From DASRQK01 sp964401685 (lineage in GTDB: Bacteria > Bacteroidota > Bacteroidia > Sphingobacteriales > Sphingobacteriaceae), in NCBI GenBank assembly GCA_964401685.1, contig CAYNZH010000048.1:1-12389 (forward strand): DNA of 12,389 bases, read 5' to 3'. Made by a program: the position numbers and the translations under genes. Below, in pieces: positions 1-6,721 of the stretch. Each line of letters begins with the position of its first letter. The stretch's first letter is position 1. The notes beneath the pieces are model-generated. The model worked only from the letters and a program-made list of their open reading frames with translations. It ran no database searches and was not told the DNA's origin.

Positions 1-102
1 ATTGAAATCATATGCTGCTTTTTTACAGCCGGCCACAGTCAGGACGACCAAGGCCATCATCAGGGCGGGTAAAATTCTTTTTAAGCTATACATGTTTGTC
101 AT
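1..102 (-). CDS. 5' end of a lipoprotein gene (partial, cut by window edge)
   Basis: Only the first 34 codons are visible, starting with ATG at 102; the gene continues beyond base 1. The start reads MTNMYSLKRILPALMMALVV and runs into LTVAGCKK, a textbook type II signal peptide. It has a basic n-region (K8, R9), a hydrophobic core, and a V-A-G-C lipobox with the lipidated cysteine at residue 26. The mature protein would therefore be an outer-membrane or inner-membrane-anchored lipoprotein. A second in-frame ATG at 93 is an equally usable start. The gene begins 7 bp after the stop of the cyanophycinase gene at 110, so it is almost certainly the fifth gene of the SusC/SusD operon. Nothing of the functional domain is in the window. 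A surface glycan- or peptide-binding protein or another hydrolase are the usual possibilities at this position, but neither can be supported here. Confidence 0.75.
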   Translation of the reverse strand, partial: MTNMYSLKRILPALMMALVVLTVAGCKKAAYDFN

Positions 103-109
103 AATCGGT

Positions 110-967
110 TTATTTCAAATTAAAACTTTGTCCATCAATATATAAAGAAAGATTTGCATCATTGAACGCTGCCTTTCCTGTGGATGTGCGGTGCATGTTC
201 TGCGGCTGTGAGACGACCAAAACCTGACTGTCGCCTACGACCCTGACGCGGTTGCCGGAGACAATGATCGCAGTACCTTCGTCAATGCCTATCATCGTCT
301 TGTCGGGATAATCGGCAAGGAGACTCAGCAAGCGGTTGTGCCGGCTGCGCATGATGAAGTGTTGGTCTATGATCGCATCGCTAATGAACCCCATCCCTGT
401 GGCAGTGGCTGCGTAGTCATGCTTGATCTCGCGGAAGTCACTTGCCTCGTGCTCGCCGATTTTTGATCCGGTAATCATCTCTTGAGACATAATGGCTGCG
501 CCGGCACTCGTTCCGGCGATCGTTGCACCCCGCTGGTACGCTTGGTGTAGTGCATCGAAGAGTTTCGTTCCCCGGACGACGTCCATAAATTTGTTCTGGT
601 CGCCGCCTGTGATGTAGATCAGGCGTGCATTGGCCACTGAATCTATCCAGGACTGCTGCTCGCTGGCCTGCGTGCGGGTGAAATTGAAACTATAAATGGG
701 CTGGGTGCTGTGTTCGGCTAGCTGGGTGCTGATGTACGCGACGGACTCCTCGGGTATGCTGGTCGCCATGGGCAAAATCAGGATGTAATCTTCTGCCCCT
801 AGATTTGCAGTGACGACCATTTCACGTATAAGTGCGGACGAGCGCTCACCTCCACCGATGATAAATAAGTGACCCTGTTTCGCGCTTCCCTGTTGGCCCT
901 GCGCCGTGAAGGCTAGAGCCAGCAGTAGGAGCAGGGGCATGAATGGTTTTATGGTGTTCTTTTTCAT
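110..967 (-). CDS. Cyanophycinase-family (S51) serine hydrolase, secreted/periplasmic
   Basis: This 285-residue protein belongs to peptidase family S51. Cyanophycinases of this family cut the beta-linked Asp-Arg polymer cyanophycin to beta-Asp-Arg dipeptides. An n-region MKKNTIK, a leucine-rich core and a cut near residue 24 (TAQG/QQ) give an ordinary Sec signal peptide without a lipid cysteine, so the enzyme should be soluble in the periplasm or exported. Visible motifs are GGG at 38-40, GGDQ with Q124, the nucleophile elbow GTSAGA with S154, DQHF at 201-204 followed by R207, R209 and R212, and GIDEGTA with E230. The D-to-R spacings (+6, +8, +11), and +29 to the glutamate, match those I recall for Synechocystis CphB. 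I chose ATG 967 because it begins the signal peptide; an in-frame ATG at 1021 lies inside the upstream gene and adds only non-hydrophobic residues. It sits 11 bp after the paralogous gene. The true substrate could be another beta-aspartyl or alpha-aspartyl peptide. Confidence 0.9.
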   Translation of the reverse strand: MKKNTIKPFMPLLLLLALAFTAQGQQGSAKQGHLFIIGGGERSSALIREMVVTANLGAEDYILILPMATSIPEESVAYISTQLAEHSTQPIYSFNFTRTQASEQQSWIDSVANARLIYITGGDQNKFMDVVRGTKLFDALHQAYQRGATIAGTSAGAAIMSQEMITGSKIGEHEASDFREIKHDYAATATGMGFISDAIIDQHFIMRSRHNRLLSLLADYPDKTMIGIDEGTAIIVSGNRVRVVGDSQVLVVSQPQNMHRTSTGKAAFNDANLSLYIDGQSFNLK

Positions 968-978
968 TTCTTTCTTGA

Positions 979-2043
979 TTAGCGAGCAATCTGAATCCAT
1001 TGTCCATTGTTGACCGACCACCAGTACGTTTCCAGGCCAGTGGTTGACGTGGCTTGGAAATTTTTCAAGTTAAACTGGTTGCCAGCGGTTGCGCTGATTG
1101 CGGAAACTTCTATGGCTTTTCCCTCCTGATGCCAGGAGAGTGTGCTGTTGGGTGTCATGTTTTCGGGTTGTTTTGCCGCGTCGGTTTTGAGGAAAAATGC
1201 TTTATTTCTCCCGACGACTTCTGCCAGGCCATTTTCATCAATACAGACAGCGGTCGCCTCGTCTACGGCAATGCCAAAGGGGACTTGGCCCCAGTCCTTC
1301 ATGATCCTGGCCAGAAATACTGCGGTGCGGCCCTGGCGGTCTCTTTGGCTGAAATGCTGGTCAGTGACCACGTTTTGCAAGTAAGGAACCCGCAAAAAAT
1401 CATCTCTGCCCAAGGTGATATTTTGGTGATAGGGATTGGCAAGAGCCTGGGTCGAGGTGACACTCCCGCGTTCGCCTGTATAGTAGTAATTGCCCAAAAT
1501 CGCTGCGCCTGCGCTTGTCCCGCCGACCGGAACTTTCTTTTCGTTGATGAGGTAGTTGATTGCGCTCATCACTTTGGTTCCTTTCCAGTATCCGGTGTAG
1601 TCCGATTGGTCTCCACCAGCAATAAAGAGCATCTCCGCATTGCGGATGATTTGGGCGACGTCATCGTTGTCGGCAAGTTTCCGGGAGTCAATCTTGAGGG
1701 TTTCGACCGAATTGACGTTGCCTAGCCTATCAATGTAAGGATTGTAGGCATCTGTTCCGGTCGCTCTGATTACGACTACGTCACCTCCACCACTCCTGGC
1801 GATCATCCACCTGAATGCGGCATCTACGTCGCTGCCACCGCCCATGATAACGATGCCGGCTTTGGTCGATGTCTGTATATCGGCCGTGCTACCCACTATA
1901 CCCAGTGAAGCGGCCCGGGCATCTGGTCCTGTCGGCTTTGGTGCGTCTGGATCGAAGGGATTGGGCCTGTCGTCCTTTCCGCATGCTACCAACGCCATCC
2001 CAATGGTCACCATCAATAAAACACTTCTTAATTCCGATAACAT
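979..2043 (-). CDS. Cyanophycinase-family (S51) surface lipoprotein
   Basis: This 354-residue S51 serine hydrolase is a paralogue of the next gene downstream, with a longer N-terminus. Residues 1-21 form a lipoprotein signal ending L-V-A-C with C21 lipidated. The cysteine is followed by GKDD, close to the K-(D/E)2 lipoprotein export signal that sends Bacteroidota lipoproteins to the cell surface (known for Capnocytophaga and Bacteroides). A proline- and aspartate-rich linker (about 27-42) precedes the catalytic domain (about 60-330). Motifs are GGG 68-70, GGDQ with Q146, GGTSAGA with S177, DQHF 228-231 with R234, R236 and R239, and DEATA with E262. The D-to-R spacing is that of cyanophycinases; D-to-E is five residues longer than in the sister protein. 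A short Trp-rich tail (about 335-354) is extra. The gene starts 5 bp after the SusD stop, so translation is probably coupled. I infer surface cleavage of the polymer before import through SusC/D. Confidence 0.9.
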   Translation of the reverse strand: MLSELRSVLLMVTIGMALVACGKDDRPNPFDPDAPKPTGPDARAASLGIVGSTADIQTSTKAGIVIMGGGSDVDAAFRWMIARSGGGDVVVIRATGTDAYNPYIDRLGNVNSVETLKIDSRKLADNDDVAQIIRNAEMLFIAGGDQSDYTGYWKGTKVMSAINYLINEKKVPVGGTSAGAAILGNYYYTGERGSVTSTQALANPYHQNITLGRDDFLRVPYLQNVVTDQHFSQRDRQGRTAVFLARIMKDWGQVPFGIAVDEATAVCIDENGLAEVVGRNKAFFLKTDAAKQPENMTPNSTLSWHQEGKAIEVSAISATAGNQFNLKNFQATSTTGLETYWWSVNNGQWIQIAR

Positions 2044-2048
2044 AAAGC

Positions 2049-3488
2049 CTAATAGTTTGGATTTTGACGCATCTTATCTTTATTGATTGCGATTTCGTCT
2101 TCTGGTATGGGGAAATTGTACTGTGCCGCTGTAGGCAAAAGGGTCACTGCGCCTGACGTATTGACCGCGTCACGCGTAGATCGCTCAACGGGTAGGTTCC
2201 TGCGTTTCAGGTCAAAGAATCTGTGTCCTTCGAAGGCTAGCTCCTTGAAGCGCTCATCGTAAATCGCATTCAGGAGACTTTGTTTGTCTGAAAAGTTGAC
2301 GTTGCCATAATTGTGTATACGCTCGCTTCTCAGCTGGTTGAGATCCTGCGCAGCCGCCGCAATACCCCCTGCACCCGGATTGTTTTCCAGCTGTGCTTCA
2401 GCACGAATGAGATACATTTCTCCTGTCCGGAAAAGTTTGACCGTGGTAAGACCTGGATAGCTGCTATTGTTCCCCCGGTATTTCTTGACCATATAGGCCG
2501 ATTTCACCCCGCCAGAGGCGTCCTGACGCGCTTGGTTGTACTCAATGTAGCTTCCAAACCGGACGTCGTCCTGGCGCTGCGCTGTGGTTCCAAAGTGATC
2601 GATCAACTTGAAAGAAGGCGCATAAAGCACGATCTCACCGGTTTCACGGAAATAGGACGCGCCGATGCGGGAGTCTCCCGGAACTCTGGCCAGCTGCCAG
2701 ACAACCTCGGACTGGCTCTGATCTGTCCAGATACGGGGAAAATCATTCTTGGGAGCCAGTGGTTCGCGCTGGATGACTTCCGTAGCATAGGTGATGGCAC
2801 CCGCCCAGTTTTTTTCGTAGAGAGCGACCCGAGCCTGAATAGCCGATACTGCTGTCTTTGTAATTCTGGTATTATTATCAAAACCGTCCGGAATCAGGCT
2901 TTTTGCAAGCTGTAGATCTGCGTTGATGTCCTCAAAGTTTGACTGCACGGTGGGCCTGGTTGGATAAATCAGTTCGTGCTGCTTCATGTAAGGGACGCCC
3001 ATGCCATCGGCGTTGTACGAGGAGGCGTAGGCCCGCAGGAGCTCAAAGTGGCAGTAAGCCCGCAGCGCAAGCAACTCACCCTTGTACTGATCCAGCAACT
3101 GCTGCGACCCCGCTCCAACACTGATTTGCGGCAGCGCTTCCAAGACTATATTTGCCCTGCTGATCACGACATAGTACTCATAAAAGGGCGAGGTAACCGA
3201 TCCAGAAGAGGAATTGTACAACCATCTGTGGGCAGAGGTGTTGGACACTGTGTTTTCTGTGGGAAGCATGACCTCATCAGAAACGATACTGTTGGCTTCG
3301 ATCAGCGTGTGGGTCATCGGTGCATACGCACCCAACACGCCCATATTAACGTCCTCTAGGTTTCTGTATGCCTTGGTCGGATCGACCGAATCAGTAGGGG
3401 GTAGGTCGAGTTTATTGCAGGACTGCAAAAGCAGGCCGGCAAACGTGATAAGGACAACTATTTTTATACTTTTCATCTTGCTTTTCAT
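2049..3488 (-). CDS. SusD/RagB-family outer-membrane substrate-binding lipoprotein
   Basis: This 479-residue lipoprotein caps the SusC channel at the cell surface, captures substrate and hands it to the transporter. The signal peptide ends LLLQSC with C24 lipidated, followed by NKLDLPPTDSV, the usual SusD N-terminal segment. The helical YRNLEDVNMGVLGAY region (41-55) and the C-terminal motif ERFKELAFEGHRFFDL at 412-427 are both typical. So is the end (FPIPEDEIAINKDKM, then QNPNY), a variant of the family's PIP..Ei..N..l.QNPGY. Length is normal for the family. ATG 3488 touches the SusC stop codon with no gap (TAA followed directly by ATG), which suggests coupled translation; ATG 3476, four codons in, is an alternative start with the same lipobox. 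Because the next two genes are S51 peptidases, a peptide-like ligand is more likely than a glycan, as known for RagB. The ligand cannot be read from the sequence. Confidence 0.95.
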   Translation of the reverse strand: MKSKMKSIKIVVLITFAGLLLQSCNKLDLPPTDSVDPTKAYRNLEDVNMGVLGAYAPMTHTLIEANSIVSDEVMLPTENTVSNTSAHRWLYNSSSGSVTSPFYEYYVVISRANIVLEALPQISVGAGSQQLLDQYKGELLALRAYCHFELLRAYASSYNADGMGVPYMKQHELIYPTRPTVQSNFEDINADLQLAKSLIPDGFDNNTRITKTAVSAIQARVALYEKNWAGAITYATEVIQREPLAPKNDFPRIWTDQSQSEVVWQLARVPGDSRIGASYFRETGEIVLYAPSFKLIDHFGTTAQRQDDVRFGSYIEYNQARQDASGGVKSAYMVKKYRGNNSSYPGLTTVKLFRTGEMYLIRAEAQLENNPGAGGIAAAAQDLNQLRSERIHNYGNVNFSDKQSLLNAIYDERFKELAFEGHRFFDLKRRNLPVERSTRDAVNTSGAVTLLPTAAQYNFPIPEDEIAINKDKMRQNPNY

Positions 3489-6400
3489 TTAGAAATTGAC
3501 ATTGATACCTGCGGTATATTTACGTGCATTGGGATACTCAAACCGTCCGTACTGCCTATCGTTTTCAGGGTCAAGTCCCCTCCAGCTGGTCCAGGTAACC
3601 AAGTTTTCTCCCTGTACAAACAGATTCACGGAGCGAAACATCGTGCCGCCCCAAAGTGAAGTCGGAAGGTTGTAATTCAACTTGAGATTGCGCAGACGCA
3701 TAAAGGAGGCATCTTGAATATCTTTGGAGGTATAATTGCGCGGTATATCTATGCGTTGCAAATGCGCAATATCCCCGGGTTTTTTCCATCGGTCATAGAG
3801 CATTCTTTTGCTCTGATTGCTCGTCATATACCTTTCGGTTTCAATGTAGAAATCGATATTGTTCCACCGCTCGACCCCAGAAACGAAAGAAAACAGTGCG
3901 TTGAGGGTGAGGTCTTTCCAGCGTATAGAACTCGTGATTCCGCCAGTGAAATCCGGGTAGCGGCTCGCAGCCAACGGCACTGATTGTTGTTCTGCATTAT
4001 ACACGTTGGTGATACTTCCGTCTTTATTATAGTAGAGCGCCTCGCCGGTTGCCGGATCTACACCTGCCCAAAGGGGGGCATAATACGTGCCGTAGGGTAG
4101 ACCTACTTTGATATAACGTGTGTCGCCTTCGGGCAATTCGTCAGTAATGTCACTGACCCGGTCGATACGGTTTTGGTTGAATGCGCCGTTGAAGCCAATG
4201 TTCCAGTTGAAATTTTCCAGTCGTATGAGGTCGCCATTGAGGGCGAGCTCGACACCTTTGTTGACCATTCTTGCGCTACTCAAAGGTACTATCCCCCCTG
4301 AACCTGCTCCAGCAGTCGCGGAAAGCGGTTGGTCAATAAACATATTGTGGGTCAGCTTGTGATAAGCATCGACCGTCATCATGATTCGCTGGTTGGGAAA
4401 TAAAGCTAAATCGAAACCACCATTGATCTCATCCACGTATTCCCAATCGAAATCGGGGTTTCCAATGTTTGTCGGACGAATAGCTTGCTCGTCTCCGTAG
4501 GTCGTATTGACAGAAAATAGGGGGAGATAGGCAAAGCTACTTCCAAAAGGACTCGCAGTCTGTCCATAGCTGGCGCGCAGTCTCAATACCGAAATGAGGT
4601 CGCTGGAGCTTAAGAAATCTTCACGTTTGACGTCCCAAGCTGCGCCAAAGGAGAAAAATCCATGCCAGCGGTTTTTCAGGGGCACAGAAGAGAGCGATGC
4701 ACCATCATACCTATAACTTGCTGTCGCGGTATATCGGTCATTGTACGTGTATCGGCCAACACCTATATAAGAGATCATCGCATTGGCTGAACGTCCCCCG
4801 CCCAGGCCAGGTAAAAACGCCGAGCTGACGGTGATACCGGCAGGAGTTTCCGGTAGACGGTCGTCGACGCCATAGCCCGTGTAATTGAACGATCTATAAT
4901 TGCTCTGCAAAAACTCAAAGAACCCTGAAACCTCGAAATCGTGCGCATCCAGGATTTTATGATAACTCAGCCCAGTGGTCGACACAAGATTGAAATTTCT
5001 ACGCATCCCTTCGCCAAAAGATCCCTGTTGTCCGGACTGCCGGCTTCCTATATAGGACAAGGGATTGATAAATGCCTGGTCGGTAGAATTTCTGAAATCA
5101 ATACCGGCCCTGGTGCTCAAACTCAGATCATCAGTGATCTCGTAAGCGAGATTTATACCCAAGGTTGCTTTCAACTGTTCGGTCTTGTCGGAGGTGCCAT
5201 ACAGGACATCGATACCCCGGCTGCCTTCGCGCGTGTCCAGAAACGGATACAGTGCGTTAGTGGCGTGCAATGCACCATCCGGAGTATAGGGGTACTCGTA
5301 CGGCAGCGCATAATATACGGAAGCCATGGGCGCGCCGACTCCTGTTCCACCTTCATTATAGGTAAAACGCGACTCGGAGAAGCCCAGGTTGAGGTTGAAT
5401 CCTCCTGTAAACCGGCCGTAATCCAAGGTCGTGTTGTTCCGAAGGGTATAGCGTTCCAATCCTGTCTCCCTGACAATTCCCTCTTCCTGCCACAATCCGA
5501 GAGACGTGTAGGTCTGCACATTTTCATTGCCTCCACTCAGGCTCACCTGTTGTTCCATAAATCTTCCGTTCTGGAAAAATAGGTCTCTCCAGTCGGTATT
5601 GACGTTGCGAAGACTATCCAAAGCGCGGTTTGCGTCCTGTTGCCAGGCACTTGACTGAGTCGCGTAGTTGGGGTTCTTGGGTGAAAACCTCCACCCGGGC
5701 CCAATGTCTCTTCCTGTCTCCAAACCCACTTCCTCCTCAAACCGCAGCCTTTCCTGTGTGTCCATCATCTCAAAAGTGGGCTGAGTGAGGGTCGAAAATC
5801 CGTATTGTGAATTGTAGTTTATATTTAGTCGTCCCGCACTTCCTCTTTTGGTGGAAATGATGATCACTCCATTTGACCCTCGTGAGCCATAAAGCGCTTT
5901 GGCCGATGCATCTTTCAGGACGTTGACCGACTCTATATCCGCAGGATTGATCGCCTGAAAGTAGCCACTCTCTATAGGTATACCATCCATGATATAGAGC
6001 GGAGACGTCGACCCGCTAATCGAGCCTACTCCCCTGATCACTACTGATGCACTCTGGCCAGGCTGACCAGAACTTGACACCACACTCATCCCCGGGACCC
6101 GGCCCTGAAGAATTTGGTCCAGCGAACTCATCGGAACTTGACCGATATCGGCCGCGCCGACGAGGGTTGTCGCACTCGTCGTTCGACTTCTGGAATACTC
6201 GGTGTATCCGGTGACGACGACTTCGTCTATCAAATTATCGTTGATTTGCAAAACAATGGTCAAACGACCGCTTTGCCCGACTGTGACCGTTTTTGTAAAG
6301 TAGGAGACGTGGGTCACCACCAATTCGTCCCCCGGATTTGCGCGAATAGTAAAAGACCCGTCTTCCCCGGTCATTACCGCATCATTGCCTGGCCTCACAC

Positions 6401-6566
6401 TCACCGCCGCCCGCTCTATAGGGTTGCCCGATTCGTCCAGCACTGTTCCAGTAGTTTGCTGTTGGAAATCAATGCCTTCAGCTGCATGCGTGTGCCCGAT
6501 TGCACAAAGTGCCAAAAGGAATACGAAGAGTGTGGCCATTACTTTCGATCGATTTTTCCTGATCAT
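3489..6566 (-). CDS. SusC/RagA-family TonB-dependent outer-membrane transporter
   Basis: From ATG 6566 this is a 1025-residue TonB-dependent channel, normal for the SusC family. A signal peptide covers residues 1 to about 29 (core ATLFVFLLALCAIG). It is followed directly by a carboxypeptidase-regulatory-like domain (about 39-108, TGTVLDESGNPIERAAV). Then come a TonB box (DEVVVTGY, 114-121), the plug domain (about 122-240, with PLYIMDGIPI and ALYGSRGSNGVIIISTKRG), and a long beta-barrel ending in aromatic F (AGINVNF). It lacks an N-terminal STN domain, so it is not expected to signal to an anti-sigma factor. An in-frame ATG at 6731 would add 55 residues, but that stretch crosses the upstream terminator and the promoter and has no signal peptide, so I reject it. 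It heads the operon and works with the SusD encoded next. It should import oligomers made at the cell surface, using TonB and the proton gradient. Confidence 0.95.
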   Translation of the reverse strand: MIRKNRSKVMATLFVFLLALCAIGHTHAAEGIDFQQQTTGTVLDESGNPIERAAVSVRPGNDAVMTGEDGSFTIRANPGDELVVTHVSYFTKTVTVGQSGRLTIVLQINDNLIDEVVVTGYTEYSRSRTTSATTLVGAADIGQVPMSSLDQILQGRVPGMSVVSSSGQPGQSASVVIRGVGSISGSTSPLYIMDGIPIESGYFQAINPADIESVNVLKDASAKALYGSRGSNGVIIISTKRGSAGRLNINYNSQYGFSTLTQPTFEMMDTQERLRFEEEVGLETGRDIGPGWRFSPKNPNYATQSSAWQQDANRALDSLRNVNTDWRDLFFQNGRFMEQQVSLSGGNENVQTYTSLGLWQEEGIVRETGLERYTLRNNTTLDYGRFTGGFNLNLGFSESRFTYNEGGTGVGAPMASVYYALPYEYPYTPDGALHATNALYPFLDTREGSRGIDVLYGTSDKTEQLKATLGINLAYEITDDLSLSTRAGIDFRNSTDQAFINPLSYIGSRQSGQQGSFGEGMRRNFNLVSTTGLSYHKILDAHDFEVSGFFEFLQSNYRSFNYTGYGVDDRLPETPAGITVSSAFLPGLGGGRSANAMISYIGVGRYTYNDRYTATASYRYDGASLSSVPLKNRWHGFFSFGAAWDVKREDFLSSSDLISVLRLRASYGQTASPFGSSFAYLPLFSVNTTYGDEQAIRPTNIGNPDFDWEYVDEINGGFDLALFPNQRIMMTVDAYHKLTHNMFIDQPLSATAGAGSGGIVPLSSARMVNKGVELALNGDLIRLENFNWNIGFNGAFNQNRIDRVSDITDELPEGDTRYIKVGLPYGTYYAPLWAGVDPATGEALYYNKDGSITNVYNAEQQSVPLAASRYPDFTGGITSSIRWKDLTLNALFSFVSGVERWNNIDFYIETERYMTSNQSKRMLYDRWKKPGDIAHLQRIDIPRNYTSKDIQDASFMRLRNLKLNYNLPTSLWGGTMFRSVNLFVQGENLVTWTSWRGLDPENDRQYGRFEYPNARKYTAGINVNF

Positions 6567-6592
6567 AATTTCGAAATTGTTTATTTTGTCTG

Positions 6593-6622
6593 GAAATTTA
6601 CGCCTAATTTGTGAAAATCCAA
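6593..6622 (-). promoter_or_regulatory. Bacteroidota-type promoter of the SusC operon
   Basis: On the minus strand, TTG at 6622-6620 is followed after exactly 19 bases by TAAATTTC at 6600-6593. This is one base off the Bacteroidota -7 consensus TAnnTTTG, with correct spacing from the -33 TTG. Transcription would start about 20-25 bases before the SusC ATG at 6566, giving a very short leader. It lies just downstream of the terminator of the preceding unit, so the SusC operon should have its own promoter. A small inverted repeat AACG-N5-CGTT (6644-6656) lies about 22 bp upstream of the -33 element; its role, if any, is unknown. Confidence 0.6.
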
Positions 6623-6668
6623 TAGATTTTTTTATTGTGCTACAACGGTGAACGTTTTTTAACACCCA

Positions 6669-6707
6669 AAAAAAAAGCCCTCCAGAAATAGTGGAGAGCT
6701 TTTTTTT
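6669..6707 (-). terminator. Rho-independent terminator after the lipoprotein gene
   Basis: Eight A residues plus GC, a C.A mismatch and CTCCA (6669-6684) pair with TGGAG, A, GC and eight T residues (6692-6707) around a 7-base loop (GAAATAG). Read on the minus strand this is a strong hairpin with a U tract, starting 14 bases after the stop codon at 6722. The A tract on the other side would make it work on the plus strand too, but no plus-strand gene reads into it. It separates the barrel/lipoprotein unit from the SusC operon. Confidence 0.85.
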
Positions 6708-6721
6708 CCTAACGAACATTC

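Noticed and set aside
968..1021. 18-residue N-terminal extension of the second cyanophycinase
   Set aside because: It overlaps the coding end of the upstream cyanophycinase and places charged residues before a normal signal peptide beginning at 967.
1054..1725. 223-codon plus-strand open frame
   Set aside because: It lies wholly antisense to the lipoprotein cyanophycinase, whose catalytic motifs are intact; the translated protein is Cys-rich and motif-free.
110..2043. The two S51 genes as a recent tandem duplication or assembly artefact
   Set aside because: The proteins share motifs but differ widely elsewhere, with different signal peptides, loop lengths and tails, so they are old paralogues rather than a duplicated segment.
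4941..5582. 213-codon plus-strand open frame
   Set aside because: Antisense shadow inside the SusC beta-barrel, with no recognisable domain.
6114..6614. 166-codon plus-strand open frame near the SusC start
   Set aside because: Antisense to the SusC plug and signal-peptide coding region and crossing its promoter; no motif in the product.
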